A stretch of DNA of 64,000 bases from JACCZX01 sp038216465 (GCA_038216465.1 JBBQQC010000002.1:1-64000); one strand, 5' to 3'. Counted from the stretch's first letter, positions 1 to 9,820 are shown. Notes: generated by a model not told the origin, from the sequence alone. Program-made: numbers and translations.

Positions 1-2
1 AC

Positions 3-446
3 GTCGGCGTGATCGGCGTGGCGGTGTTCCGCGAACGAGTCCGTTATGCGCCTCCGCCTGAGCCGGCGTCGCCGCCACTGTCGCGCTCGAAATCGGAGAC
101 TCAGCAGGATATGGCGCGCGAAGGCGCCGCCGCAACCCGTACGCCAGCGCCTCCGAATGCGTCCGGCGCTAACGACGCCTACGCGGAAGCCGAGCGCTCA
201 GAGCGCCGGGAGCAGGCGCAGCGTCTGGGCACCGGACACGGCCGCAGTGAATATGCGCCGACGCAGCAAGTCGCTTTCGAGCGTGCGCAGTCGACGCCCG
301 ACGAAATGATTACGATCCACTACGACAGCCGCGACAATCTGATTGCGATGGGAGCGATTCCGCAACCAAGGACGTGGCCGCGGCGTACGCCGGAGGCATT
401 TCCGGGGACGGTCGGCTTTGTGCCGGATCCGCCGCGCCGCTGGTAA
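3..446 (+). CDS. C-terminal part of a hypothetical protein (5' end outside window)
   Basis: The reading frame is open from the left edge to a TAA at 444-446, so the true start lies upstream. The visible part is rich in Pro, Ala, Arg and Glu and ends in a short, more ordered tail with an IHYDSRDNLIAMGAIPQPR segment followed by a Pro-rich FVPDPP stretch. That tail resembles the ends of uncharacterised betaproteobacterial proteins encoded next to ECF sigma factors; this is from memory. No catalytic motif is visible and no function is assigned. The next gene, an ECF sigma factor, starts 53 nt downstream. Confidence 0.6.
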   Translation, partial: VGVIGVAVFRERVRYAPPPEPASPPLSRSKSETQQDMAREGAAATRTPAPPNASGANDAYAEAERSERREQAQRLGTGHGRSEYAPTQQVAFERAQSTPDEMITIHYDSRDNLIAMGAIPQPRTWPRRTPEAFPGTVGFVPDPPRRW

Positions 447-499
447 GGATGCCTCAAGCACTGTTCTTCGCGCGCATGTAGGAGGCACAATGCCGCGCG

Positions 500-1072
500 A
501 TGAGCAGCGACGAGGATCTGCTGGCCGCCTATGCCGTGGGAGATGCGCGCGCTTTTGCCGAGTTGTACGAGCGGCACGAGCGCGCGATTTACCGCTTCTT
601 TCTGCGGCAAGGTGCAGCAACCTCGCTGGCCGATGATCTTCTGCAGGAAACGTGGCTGGCGGTGGTGCGTAACGCAGCGAGCTTTGAGCCGCGCGCCAAA
701 TTCACAACGTGGCTTTATACGGTGGCGCGCAGCAAGATGATCGATCATTGGCGCGCGCGTGACGATACGGTGTCGCTTGCTTACTTTGCCGGTGATGCTG
801 CCAACGAGCTGGACGAGAGCGTGCTCGAAGTCCCGGCCAGCGATGCGGACCGTCCCGATCATCAAGTGATCGCGCGGGCCGAAGCGCGCGCTTTTTTGCA
901 GGCGGTGGAAGCATTGCCGCCGCCGCAGCGGGAGGCGTTCCTGCTGCAGGCAGAGGGTGGGCTGTCGCTGGAGGAAATCGCGGCCGTCACGGGTGCGGCA
1001 CATGAGACAGTCAAGAGCCGGCTGCGCTATGCGATGAGCAAATTGCGCTCGGCGATGGAGGCATGGCAGTGA
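500..1072 (+). CDS. ECF-type RNA polymerase sigma factor
   Basis: This 190-aa protein has the two regions of an extracytoplasmic-function sigma factor. Region 2 lies at about residues 10-75 (AFAELYERHERAIYRFF, then DDLLQETWLAVV and FTTWLYTVARSKMIDHWR). Region 4 is at about 130-185 (LPPPQREAFLLQAEGGLSLEEIAAVTG, then ETVKSRLRYAMSKLR). An AGGAGG-type ribosome site at 480-485 sits close to an out-of-frame ATG at 490; the in-frame ATG is at 500 and an in-frame TAG at 479 blocks any earlier start. The stop overlaps the next gene by 10 nt, which suggests a coupled sigma/anti-sigma pair. The stimulus cannot be told from the sequence. Confidence 0.92.
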   Translation: MSSDEDLLAAYAVGDARAFAELYERHERAIYRFFLRQGAATSLADDLLQETWLAVVRNAASFEPRAKFTTWLYTVARSKMIDHWRARDDTVSLAYFAGDAANELDESVLEVPASDADRPDHQVIARAEARAFLQAVEALPPPQREAFLLQAEGGLSLEEIAAVTGAAHETVKSRLRYAMSKLRSAMEAWQ

Positions 1073-2016
1073 AAACGGAGCGCGACGACAGCGGCAACGA
1101 TCCGGGCAACCGCGCGTTGCTTGATCGCTACCAGCAAGCGAGTGCTGCGCTCGATGAGCGCCCGGCGGCATCTGCGCGCGCGTCGATACTGGCCGCAGCG
1201 GCGCGCGAAGTCGGTGCCAGGCCGGTTGACGCCGCCGCGCGTCGGCCGATTCGTCAGCGCTGGCCATTGGCAGCGGCTGCGGCGGTGATGCTGTCGACGC
1301 TGGCGGTGATGCTCGCGATTCGCACGAATGAGGAGATGCCGCAGTTCAGTGCTCCGGCGCAAGCGCCGCGTGGCGCGGCGGACAACGCTGCACCGCCTGC
1401 TGCGCCACCCGCGTCGTCGCCACCGCCGATGGCGGACCTATCGGCCGGCAAACTGGAAGAGCCACAGCGGCAAGTCACCGAGAGCCGGCCTGCCAAGACA
1501 CGCGAACGTCTGGCGCGCGCGCAGAGTGAAGCGGACGCCGTCGCGAAGACGCCGCGCGAAGCCAACCGCCCGGCACTGAATGAAGCGCCTTCGCCGCCGC
1601 GGGTGTTGAAAAAAGAGGCCGCGCAGCAAAACGTTTTGGCTGCGGAGAAGGAGAATGCACGGCAAAGCGCGCCGGCCGCTTTCCCCGCAACGGCCGCCGC
1701 CCCCGAGCCCGCGGCGCGTGCCAAAGCTCGCACCGAGCCATCGGCAGCGGGCGCTGTCGCAGCGGCGCCGATCGATCAGGCGAGCGCCGACTCGCGGCGC
1801 GACGCGGGCAGAACCGCAGCGCCGGCGTCGCCGTCAGTAGCGCAGGTCGAAAGTAAGCAGCAGGACGATTCGGCCGCCGCGTGGCTCGAGCGCATCATCA
1901 AATTGCGACGTGAAGGCCGCCACGAAGAGGCGGACGCGGAATTGAAGCGGTTTCGCGAGCGCTATCCGCAAGTGCAGCCGCCGGCGGAAGCGTTGCTGCC
2001 AGCGGGTACGCGCTAG
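1063..2016 (+). CDS. Putative anti-sigma factor / single-pass membrane protein
   Basis: A 317-aa protein with a charged N-terminal cytoplasmic part of about 65 residues, one transmembrane helix at about 68-88 (WPLAAAAAVMLSTLAVMLAI), a long low-complexity Ala/Pro/Glu-rich periplasmic linker, and a short conserved C-terminal helix pair (WLERIIKLRREGRHEEADAELKRFRERYP). It starts 10 nt inside the sigma factor gene, as expected for a translationally coupled regulator. No zinc-binding HxxxCxxC anti-sigma motif is visible, so the anti-sigma role is inferred from position and topology. Its last 119 nt overlap the convergent nuclease gene. Confidence 0.72.
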   Translation: MAVKTERDDSGNDPGNRALLDRYQQASAALDERPAASARASILAAAAREVGARPVDAAARRPIRQRWPLAAAAAVMLSTLAVMLAIRTNEEMPQFSAPAQAPRGAADNAAPPAAPPASSPPPMADLSAGKLEEPQRQVTESRPAKTRERLARAQSEADAVAKTPREANRPALNEAPSPPRVLKKEAAQQNVLAAEKENARQSAPAAFPATAAAPEPAARAKARTEPSAAGAVAAAPIDQASADSRRDAGRTAAPASPSVAQVESKQQDDSAAAWLERIIKLRREGRHEEADAELKRFRERYPQVQPPAEALLPAGTR

Positions 2017-3448
2017 ACGTCAGCTCAACTTTCGCCAGCGGCCAGCCAGAGCGCTCCGAGAGTGCCTGCACCGCTAACCGCGCCGCGTCGGCTTCGAACA
2101 CTCGGGGCGCGCTACGTGTCAAGTCCATGGCAGCGTTCAACGACTTTACCGAACCGAGCCAGCACCATCGATCGAACACATGCCACTGCTCTTGAAAGCG
2201 CTCGTCATTGCGCTCGACCAGCGCGATCGCACCGGAATGCGGCCACTCGGGCAGCAACCAGTTCTGCAGCAGTTGCATCAGCCGGGCAATATGTTCGTCG
2301 TGCGCCTCTGCGCCGACGCACGCACCCTGGCAGCGGCGTAGCTGGTAGTTAAAACAAGGCGCACCGTCGCGCGCTCCTTTGCGGCGGCCCTCGAACCCGG
2401 TCGCCTTCAGGCAGATACGATGCTCGGCGGCGAGCTCGGTCATCCAACGCCGCACCGACGCGCGCGATCCGAACGGGCCGTAGCAGCGACCCAGTTGGGA
2501 GAACTCGAACGATGCCGCCAGTGTGAGCGTCGCATACCCGTCTGCATCGAAGCCGAGCAGCACCTGATTCAATTTGCGACGTGCAGCAACGTTATGAGCC
2601 GGCAGCCGCGTCTTGATCAACTCGGATTCGCGCAGCAGCGCGCCGAACTCCCCGGCGGTTTCTTCAAATTCGAGCCGATGAATCTCCTGCGACAGCCGCA
2701 AATCGCGCGGCGCGCGGTACTCGGAGTTGAAGTGGCCGGCGACGCGGGCGCGCAGATCGATGCTCTTGCCGATATAGATCGGGTGCTCGTTCAAACCGTA
2801 GAACAGGTAGACGCCCGGCGCGTGCGGTAACGCATCGATCGCATCGGGCGGCAGGCAAGGTGGGAGCGCCGGCCGCCGCAGCAACGCGTGAGCAGCGAAC
2901 TCGATTTCGGCGGGCGAATGACGATCCGTCAGTTTTTGCAGCAATCGCCACAGAACGCGTGCATCGCCCAGCGCGCGATGCCGCGGCTCGCCGTCGAGGC
3001 CAAAGCGGTCGATGATTGCGTCGAGAGTGTGCGGTGTGCGATCCGGATACAGGAAGCGGCTGAGCCGCACGGTGCACAGGGTCTTGGCTGCGAACGACAG
3101 GCCTGCTCGTGCGAACTCTGCGCGCAGGAACCCGTAGTCGAAGCGAGCGTTATGCGCGACGAACACCGCACCGTGGAGCCGATCAAACACGGCTTGCGCG
3201 ACGTCGGCGAAAGACGGCGCCGCGCGCACCATCTCGTTGGTGATACCGGTCAGCCACTGAATTTCCGCTGGAATGGGGATGCCGGGGTTGACCAGCGTCG
3301 ACCACTCGTCGACTCGCATATCGGAGTCGTCGAAATCGACACGCACGACCCCAATTTCGGTCACGCGCTCGCGTGCGGGACTCGCGCCTGTCGTCTCAAC
3401 GTCGACAAAGACAAGGCTGGGAGCAAGCGCAGGAAACATCGACCGCAA
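1898..3448 (-). CDS. DnaQ-type 3'-5' exonuclease fused to a GIY-YIG (Cho/UvrC-like) nuclease
   Basis: The 516-aa protein begins with a DEDDh exonuclease domain (D16 and E18 in DVETTG, then HNARFDYGFL and the HRALGD motif near 160) of the DNA polymerase III epsilon family. It continues with a GIY-YIG endonuclease domain near 210-290 (GVYLFYG, then PIYIGKS and LRARVAGHF), as in Cho and the UvrC N-terminus. The pairing is known in many proteobacteria and implies a role in DNA repair. The last 39 codons run antisense into the preceding anti-sigma gene, so the C-terminus may be an extension after loss of the original stop. A second Met at codon 4 is an alternative start. Confidence 0.88.
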   Translation of the reverse strand: MRSMFPALAPSLVFVDVETTGASPARERVTEIGVVRVDFDDSDMRVDEWSTLVNPGIPIPAEIQWLTGITNEMVRAAPSFADVAQAVFDRLHGAVFVAHNARFDYGFLRAEFARAGLSFAAKTLCTVRLSRFLYPDRTPHTLDAIIDRFGLDGEPRHRALGDARVLWRLLQKLTDRHSPAEIEFAAHALLRRPALPPCLPPDAIDALPHAPGVYLFYGLNEHPIYIGKSIDLRARVAGHFNSEYRAPRDLRLSQEIHRLEFEETAGEFGALLRESELIKTRLPAHNVAARRKLNQVLLGFDADGYATLTLAASFEFSQLGRCYGPFGSRASVRRWMTELAAEHRICLKATGFEGRRKGARDGAPCFNYQLRRCQGACVGAEAHDEHIARLMQLLQNWLLPEWPHSGAIALVERNDERFQEQWHVFDRWCWLGSVKSLNAAMDLTRSAPRVFEADAARLAVQALSERSGWPLAKVELTSSAYPLAATLPPAAALADSARETASIPRPPLRGGLHVAI

Positions 3449-3502
3449 TTATCGGTCACGCAAGACGGGCATACTGTGAAGAAAGAGAATCCGAAGACAG
3501 AC

Positions 3503-6500
3503 ATGGCAGTGTCGAAAGTTCAGCCGGAACTCGACAAATCCGCGCGACTCGACGCGGTCGTCGCTCTGATCGACGCGCGCAGCCAGAAAGGCGAACGCAC
3601 GTCGCTGGCGACGTTTGCGCGCAGCTATTTTGAGCGCGTGGATCCCGAAGACATTGCCGCGCGCAGTGTCGAGGATTTATACGGTGCCCTGCTGTCGCAC
3701 TGGCAGTTTGCACGCAAGCGCGACGCCGGTGCGATCAAGATACGTGTGTTCAATCCTGTGGCCGGCGAGCACGGCTGGGGCTCGCGCCACACGGTCATCG
3801 AGGTCGTCAACGACGACATGCCTTTTTTGGTCGATTCGGCCTCGATGGAGGTCAATCGTCAGGGCCTCACCCTGCATTTGATCGTGCATCCGATCTTCGC
3901 GGTCGAGCGGGACGCGAACGGAACACTGCAATCGATCGATCTGCGCGCTAACAGGCCCGATTGGCCGCGCGAGTCGTTCATGCACATCGAAGTCGATCGA
4001 TTGGCCGACCCCGCGGCGCGCTCGGAGCTTGCGGCTGGCATCGAGCGTGTGCTGGGCGACGTACGCGCCGCCGTCACTGACTGGAAGGCCATGGTGGCGC
4101 AGTTGCACGCGGTGATCGAAGAAATCGATCGCTACCCGCCACCGCTTGCGGCTGAGGAAGTCGCGGAGAACCGGGCGTTCCTGCAGTGGTTGACCGAAGA
4201 TCATTTGCTGCTGCTCGGCTATAGGCGTCACGATCTGGCGACAGTCAAGGGCGAGGACGCACTGCGGCTCGTGCCCGGAAGCGGGCTCGGCGTCCTGCGC
4301 GAGTCCGAAACAGAGACAGCGCTGTCGAGCAGTTTTGCCGTGCTGCCGCCGCAGGCGCGCGCGGTTGCGCACGCGGTGTCGCCGATGATGTTCGTGACCA
4401 AGGCGAACTCGCGCTCGACGGTGCACCGGCCCGGTTACATCGATTACATCGGCGTCAAACGCTACAAGGATGGGACGGTCATCGGCGAGCACCGCTTCGT
4501 GGGGTTGTTTACGTCGTCCGCCTACAACGTGCGTGTCTCAGACGTGCCGCTGATACGCGGCAAGGTCGCTGAAGTCGCGGCGCGCTCGGGTCTCGCGCCC
4601 GGCAGTCACCTCGGCAAGGCGATGACGCACGTACTTGAAACGTATCCGCGCGACGAGCTGTTTCAGATCACCGCCGATGAATTGCAAGAGATCGCGACCG
4701 GCATCGTGCAGCTCGGCGAGCGCCAGCGGTTCCGTTTGTTCGTTCGGCGCGACCCGTTCGAACGCTTCGTGTCGTGCCTGATTTTCGTTCCGCGCGAAAA
4801 CTACACCACCGAGTTGCGCCGCCGCTTCCAAAAAATATTGCTTGAAGCTTTCGAGGGATCGACCGCGGACTTTGATGTGCTGCTGACCGATGCGGTGCTC
4901 GCGCGTATCCATATCACTGTCCGTACGACTCCCGGAAAAATGGCCGCGGTCGATCGGCAGGCAGTCGAGAGGCAGCTGGCCGATGCAGCGCGACGGTGGG
5001 AAGACGATCTGCGCCAGGCGCTTAACGACGAGGAAGGCGAGGCGCGTGCGGCGCCTTTGTACAAACACTTCAGTTCTGCATTTCCAACCGCGTACGAAGA
5101 AGCGGTGTCGCCACGGCAGGCAGTCGCCGACATTCGCAGGCTCGACCTACTGACTACCGGTACCACGGGCGGCCTGGCGCTGAACCTGTATCGCCCGCTC
5201 GAAGGGCCGCAGGGCCGTCTCGGCTTCAAGCTCTATCGCCGGGGTGCGCCGATTGCATTGTCGGATTCACTGCCGATGCTCGAGCGGATGGGTGTGCGCG
5301 TACTGTCGGAGCGCGGCTACCAAGTTACGACGGATACAGGCGAGCCGCTCTGGGTGCACGATTTCTCATTGCAGCTGGCCGGCTCTGACGATATCGACGC
5401 CGAAGCGATTGCGCCGTTGTTCGAAGAATCGTTTGCGCGCGTTTTTGAAGGCGCGGTCGAGAACGACGACTTCAACCGCCTGGTGCTGCGCGCGAGCCTG
5501 TCGGCCGACGAGATCGTTGTGTTGCGTGCGTATGCGAAAGTGATGCGGCAAGCCGGTTTTGCCCTGTCGCAAGCGTTCATTGAAACTACGGTGGCGATAC
5601 ATCCGCGCATCGCGCGCATGCTGGTCGGGCTTTTCAAGCTGCGCTTCGATCCAGCAGAGGGCGACAAGGTTGCTGCTTCGAGTCAAGTCAATGCGATCGA
5701 GCAGGCACTCGATAAGGTGTCGAATCTCTCCGAAGACAAGGTGCTGCGCCAGTATCTGGCGCTGATCGTCGCCACGTTGCGCACAAATTACTGGCGTACC
5801 GGTGTTGGCACCAGCGGCGCAGCAGGACCACGCCGCACGTTCTTATCTTTCAAATTTGATTCGGCGCAGATTCCCGGCTTGCCCGAGCCGCGGCCGCTGT
5901 TCGAAATCTTCGTCTATTCGACACGCTTCGAAGGCGTGCATCTGCGCGGCGGCAAAGTTGCGCGCGGAGGATTGCGCTGGTCGGACCGGCCCGAAGACTT
6001 TCGTACTGAAGTGCTTGGGCTCGTCAAGGCGCAGATGGTAAAGAACACCGTCATCGTGCCGGTCGGGAGCAAGGGCGGTTTCGTATTGAAGAAAGCGCCT
6101 CCGATGGCCGATCGCGAGGCTTATTTGAAAGAGGGCGTCGACTGTTATCGCGACTATCTGCGTGGACTGCTCGACCTGACCGACAACCGCGTCGGCGATG
6201 CGATCGTGCCGCCGCCGCATGTCGTTCGATACGACGCAGATGATCCCTATCTCGTCGTCGCGGCCGACAAAGGTACCGCGACGTTTTCTGATTACGCCAA
6301 TGCGGTCAGCGCCGAATACGGATTCTGGCTGGGCGATGCGTTCGCATCCGGCGGCAGCGCGGGCTACGACCACAAGGAAATGGGCATTACGGCACGCGGA
6401 GCGTGGGAGAGTGTCAAGCGGCACTTTCGCGAACTTGGCATCAACACGCAGGCGACCGAGTTCACGTGTGTCGGCATTGGCGACATGTCGGGCGACGTGT

Positions 6501-8332
6501 TCGGCAACGGCATGCTGTTATCGCGTCACATTTGTCTGCTCGCGGCGTTCGATCATCGACACGTGCTTATTGACCCGGCACCCGATGTTGCAGCGAGCTT
6601 TGCAGAGCGCGAGCGTTTGTATGCACTGCCGCGCTCGTCGTGGGCCGATTACAACCAGAAGCTGATTTCGGCCGGTGGCGGCATCTGGGCGCGCTCCGAA
6701 AAATCGATTCCGATTTCGCCGCAGGTACAGACGGCGCTCGGCATTGCGGCGAGCAAGTTGACCCCGGCGGATCTTATCTCGGCGATTTTGAAAGCGCCGG
6801 TGGATCTTTTGTACAACGGTGGCATCGGCACCTACGTCAAGGCGAGCAGTGAATCACACGCTGACGTCGGTGATCGTGCCAATGATGTGTTGCGCGTCAA
6901 CGGCGCTGAGCTGCGCTGCAGAGTTGTGTGCGAAGGCGGCAACCTCGGATTGACGCAGCTTGGCCGCATCGAGGCCGCGCTCAACGGCGTGCGTCTTTAC
7001 ACCGACGCGATCGACAACTCGGCAGGAGTCGACACGTCGGACCACGAAGTGAACATCAAGATTCTTCTATCGCTGCCGATTGCCGACGGCGATCTGACCG
7101 AGAAACAACGCAACACGCAGCTGGTCAGCATGACCGACGACGTTGCTGCACTCGTGTTGCGCGACAACTATTTTCAGGGTCAATCGCTGTCGGTCAGCGG
7201 GCGTATGGGCACGCGCCTGCTGGATCAGCAGCAACGATTCGTCCGCTTTCTCGAAAAGCAGGGGCGCTTGAATCGCACGATCGAGTTTCTGCCCGCCGAA
7301 GATGAAATCGCCGAACGTCGCAGCAAGGGAATTCCGCTGACCAGCCCCGAGCGCGCCGTGCTGCTGGCGTACTCGAAGATGTGGCTGTTCGACGAGCTGC
7401 TCAAAACGGATTTGCCCGAAGATCCCTGGGTCGGCACGGCGCTAGCTCGATATTTCCCGTCCGCACTGAAGGAGAAATTCGGCAGCTATATTGACCGCCA
7501 CCCGCTGAAGCGCGAGATTGTCGCGACGCACGTACTGAACAGCATGGTCAATCGTGTCGGCGCCACGTTTGTTCATCGGTTGATGGAGACCACGGGTGCC
7601 TCGCCGGCGCAGATCGTGCGGGCGTATCTGCTGACGCGCGAAATCTTCGGTCTGGTGCCGCTGTGGCAGGCGATCGAAGCGCTCGACAATGTCGTGCCCG
7701 ACGAACTTCAATCGAGCCTGCTGATCGAGCTCGGCCGCCGCACGGTGCGAGCCACCACTTGGTTTCTGCGTTCGCGGCGACTTGCCGAACCGATGCTCGC
7801 AACAATCGAACGGTTCGCGCCAGCAGCCGCTGCGCTGCTTCAGTTCATTGCCGCTGCGCCCGTAAGCGCGCCGTGGCGCGCACCGATCGCGCAGCACGAA
7901 CAGACCCTGGCGGCGAAGGGTGTGCCGCCGCCAATCGCGCTGGCAGTCGCAGCATCGGACACATCGTTTGCAGCGCTTGATATCGCCGAAGTGGCCGAGT
8001 CGTCGCATCAACCGCTGGCCGCAGTAGCCGATGCGTATTTTTCAATCGGCCGGTTGCTCGGTCTGGCGCGCCTACGCTCGCAAGTGTCGGCACTGCACGC
8101 GGACGGGTACTGGCAGGGCATGGCAAAAAATTCGCTGGGTGATGACTTGGCGGCTCTGCAACGCGAACTCACATCCGATGCGCTGCAGGCAGGTGGCCCG
8201 GCCGCGTGGGAAACTGCGCAGCGTCCCGCGGTCGAGCGGGCGCAGCGGATGCTTGCCGAACTTGCCGATACAAAGTCGGCTGACCTCGCGATGTTGTCGG
8301 TCGCATTGCGTGAGCTGCGGCATCTGGCGTGA
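3503..8332 (+). CDS. gdhB: NAD-specific glutamate dehydrogenase, large (180-kDa) class
   Basis: This 1609-aa protein matches the L_180 NAD-glutamate dehydrogenase family in length and layout: ACT-like regulatory segments in the first 700 residues and the catalytic dehydrogenase core around 830-1300. Core motifs include GGLRWSDRPEDFRTEVLGL, VGSKGGFV and GIGDMSGDVFGNGM. It should convert glutamate to 2-oxoglutarate and ammonium with NAD+ in the cytosol. The frame is open back to 2888, but that extension is antisense to the nuclease gene. ATG 3503 gives the family-like start MAVSKVQPELDK; an in-frame GTG at 3476 is the alternative. Ribosome sites are weak for both. Confidence 0.95.
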   Translation: MAVSKVQPELDKSARLDAVVALIDARSQKGERTSLATFARSYFERVDPEDIAARSVEDLYGALLSHWQFARKRDAGAIKIRVFNPVAGEHGWGSRHTVIEVVNDDMPFLVDSASMEVNRQGLTLHLIVHPIFAVERDANGTLQSIDLRANRPDWPRESFMHIEVDRLADPAARSELAAGIERVLGDVRAAVTDWKAMVAQLHAVIEEIDRYPPPLAAEEVAENRAFLQWLTEDHLLLLGYRRHDLATVKGEDALRLVPGSGLGVLRESETETALSSSFAVLPPQARAVAHAVSPMMFVTKANSRSTVHRPGYIDYIGVKRYKDGTVIGEHRFVGLFTSSAYNVRVSDVPLIRGKVAEVAARSGLAPGSHLGKAMTHVLETYPRDELFQITADELQEIATGIVQLGERQRFRLFVRRDPFERFVSCLIFVPRENYTTELRRRFQKILLEAFEGSTADFDVLLTDAVLARIHITVRTTPGKMAAVDRQAVERQLADAARRWEDDLRQALNDEEGEARAAPLYKHFSSAFPTAYEEAVSPRQAVADIRRLDLLTTGTTGGLALNLYRPLEGPQGRLGFKLYRRGAPIALSDSLPMLERMGVRVLSERGYQVTTDTGEPLWVHDFSLQLAGSDDIDAEAIAPLFEESFARVFEGAVENDDFNRLVLRASLSADEIVVLRAYAKVMRQAGFALSQAFIETTVAIHPRIARMLVGLFKLRFDPAEGDKVAASSQVNAIEQALDKVSNLSEDKVLRQYLALIVATLRTNYWRTGVGTSGAAGPRRTFLSFKFDSAQIPGLPEPRPLFEIFVYSTRFEGVHLRGGKVARGGLRWSDRPEDFRTEVLGLVKAQMVKNTVIVPVGSKGGFVLKKAPPMADREAYLKEGVDCYRDYLRGLLDLTDNRVGDAIVPPPHVVRYDADDPYLVVAADKGTATFSDYANAVSAEYGFWLGDAFASGGSAGYDHKEMGITARGAWESVKRHFRELGINTQATEFTCVGIGDMSGDVFGNGMLLSRHICLLAAFDHRHVLIDPAPDVAASFAERERLYALPRSSWADYNQKLISAGGGIWARSEKSIPISPQVQTALGIAASKLTPADLISAILKAPVDLLYNGGIGTYVKASSESHADVGDRANDVLRVNGAELRCRVVCEGGNLGLTQLGRIEAALNGVRLYTDAIDNSAGVDTSDHEVNIKILLSLPIADGDLTEKQRNTQLVSMTDDVAALVLRDNYFQGQSLSVSGRMGTRLLDQQQRFVRFLEKQGRLNRTIEFLPAEDEIAERRSKGIPLTSPERAVLLAYSKMWLFDELLKTDLPEDPWVGTALARYFPSALKEKFGSYIDRHPLKREIVATHVLNSMVNRVGATFVHRLMETTGASPAQIVRAYLLTREIFGLVPLWQAIEALDNVVPDELQSSLLIELGRRTVRATTWFLRSRRLAEPMLATIERFAPAAAALLQFIAAAPVSAPWRAPIAQHEQTLAAKGVPPPIALAVAASDTSFAALDIAEVAESSHQPLAAVADAYFSIGRLLGLARLRSQVSALHADGYWQGMAKNSLGDDLAALQRELTSDALQAGGPAAWETAQRPAVERAQRMLAELADTKSADLAMLSVALRELRHLA

Positions 8333-8436
8333 CCGAAGAACCAGCGCGCGACAGAAGGCTGGCCAAGCTGCGCGCCCTGCACCGCTTGCTGCATGCCGCG
8401 CTGTATGCGACATGACAATAAAACGGAGAATCATCC

Positions 8437-8889
8437 ATGAACAAGTACGCAAAGTTCGGCGTCATGATTGCGACGTCAACCGTCGTCATGCTTGGACTGA
8501 TGTATCTGAATACCTACCAGCTGGATCACGTGTTTTTCAGCGAGACACGAACCTACATGGCGCTCATCATGGGGGCGGCCATGGCGGTCATCATGCTGGG
8601 TTTCATGCTCAAGATGTACCCCAGCCGCCCGGCGAACATCGGCATTTTCGCCGGCAGCGCGATCGTCTTTGCACTCGCGCTCTGGCTCGTGCGCAGCCAA
8701 ACGACGGTAGAGGACGTTTCTTATATGAAGGCGATGATCCCGCACCATTCGATCGCGATACTGACCAGTGAGCGCGCACGCATCTCCGATCCGCGCGTCC
8801 GGAAACTGGCCGATGGAATCATCGAAGCCCAGCGCCGGGAAATTGGCGAGATGACGGCGCTGATCAAAGACCTTGAAAACAAGCGATAG
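8437..8889 (+). CDS. DUF305 membrane-anchored protein of the copper cluster
   Basis: A 150-aa protein with three hydrophobic helices in the first 90 residues (about 7-27, 40-62 and 68-88), followed by a soluble DUF305 tail. The tail carries the family signature MKAMIPHHSIAI and a later EIGEM segment; their His and Met residues are candidate metal ligands. DUF305 proteins are ferritin-like four-helix proteins often found in copper and mercury clusters, but the biochemical role is not established. A ribosome site (acggagaa) precedes the ATG. It opens the copper-handling gene set. Confidence 0.85.
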   Translation: MNKYAKFGVMIATSTVVMLGLMYLNTYQLDHVFFSETRTYMALIMGAAMAVIMLGFMLKMYPSRPANIGIFAGSAIVFALALWLVRSQTTVEDVSYMKAMIPHHSIAILTSERARISDPRVRKLADGIIEAQRREIGEMTALIKDLENKR

Positions 8890-8945
8890 TGACCGCACGT
8901 CCGCCGTTGAAACTAAACCGTTTGAAACCCGACTAAGCTAGCGTG

Positions 8946-9344
8946 ATGCGAAAGTGGGCTGCTGCCGTTGCTCTTTTGTTGACGTTTGCGATCCCCGTGC
9001 AGGGCTTCGCGGCGGCGATGCAGTCTGGCTGCGCGCTCGGTCACCTTCGTACAGATTCGCGCTCAAATTCGAGCTCAACGGCGTCTCACAGCCACCACAA
9101 GCACAACGGTCATGCGGCGACGCCCGCGGCTGCAAGTCAAACTGACGCCGACGCCGATTCTGAAGACGGCGCAACCGTCGAATGCCAGTGCGGCACCAGC
9201 AGCCTTGGCACGGCCCTCCCGATCAGCAAACGAGCTGCGCCGCTCGCGCCGCTGCACGTCGCACCGCTCGCACGCCCGGTCAATCTGCAAGTCATCATGA
9301 TTACCGGCGGTCCCGAACGGCCGCCTCGAAGCTTCCTCGCCTAG
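8946..9344 (+). CDS. CopL/DUF2946-like secreted protein
   Basis: A 132-aa protein with a signal peptide (RKWAAAVALLLTFAIPVQGFA) and a mature part that begins with a Cys, then a His/Ser-rich stretch (SHSHHKHNGH), a CQC pair near 80 and a C-terminal GPERPPRSFLA motif. These traits match the loosely conserved CopL / DUF2946-like proteins encoded ahead of copper resistance genes in proteobacteria. CopL has been linked to copper-dependent expression, but no mechanism can be read here. GTG 8943 directly before the chosen ATG is an alternative start. Confidence 0.68.
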   Translation: MRKWAAAVALLLTFAIPVQGFAAAMQSGCALGHLRTDSRSNSSSTASHSHHKHNGHAATPAAASQTDADADSEDGATVECQCGTSSLGTALPISKRAAPLAPLHVAPLARPVNLQVIMITGGPERPPRSFLA

Positions 9345-9445
9345 CGACATTGCGCGCGCCGTTGACCGCGCGCGTTTGAACGTCGCCTTGTCCGTTTGCC
9401 TCCCGCCTGTCCGGCGGCGACTCGACGTGTTCTTGCGAGGATTGC

Positions 9446-9820
9446 ATGACTCAGATGGTTTTTCGATGTTTTGCGATGGTGTGTTTGGCGTTCGCTGCGA
9501 CTGCTTTTGCGCAGCGGCCCGAAGCTGCCGGACCTCGTCCGCCTGTTTCAGAGGCCACGCCGTCCAGCGTCTATCGATCGGCTTGGTCCGGCTACCGACC
9601 TTTTGCCGACGAGAAGAGCATTGCGTGGAAGGAAGCCAACGACGAGGTCCGCCGTATTGGTGGTTGGCGCGCGTACCGGCGCGAAAGCCAGGAGCACCCT
9701 TCCGGCGGCGCAGGTGCGGCGGGTACGGTGCCATCGGCTCAGGCCCCGAAACCTGCGCCGGATGCCGCGGGCGCTACGCAAGGTCACGATGCGCACAGCA
9801 AACCGAAGGAGTCGCGATGA
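9446..9820 (+). CDS. Secreted hypothetical protein of the copper efflux cluster
   Basis: A 124-aa protein with a signal peptide (TQMVFRCFAMVCLAFAATAFA, cleavage near residue 22) and a conserved-looking central segment (SVYRSAWSGYRPF followed by WKEANDEVRRIGGWRAYRRE). The C-terminal part is Pro/Ala-rich with a few His residues. Similar short proteins precede efflux outer-membrane genes in other betaproteobacterial copper clusters; this is recalled, not searched. Its TGA overlaps the next ATG (ATGA at 9817-9820), so it is translationally coupled to the efflux gene. No enzymatic motif is visible. Confidence 0.75.
   Translation: MTQMVFRCFAMVCLAFAATAFAQRPEAAGPRPPVSEATPSSVYRSAWSGYRPFADEKSIAWKEANDEVRRIGGWRAYRRESQEHPSGGAGAAGTVPSAQAPKPAPDAAGATQGHDAHSKPKESR

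Noticed and set aside
2888..3502. Upstream extension of the glutamate dehydrogenase frame
   Set aside because: It is antisense to the conserved nuclease gene, and the family start is at 3503.
9376..9816. N-terminal extension of the outer-membrane lipoprotein frame
   Set aside because: It covers the separate small secreted gene in another frame and would place the lipobox far inside the protein.
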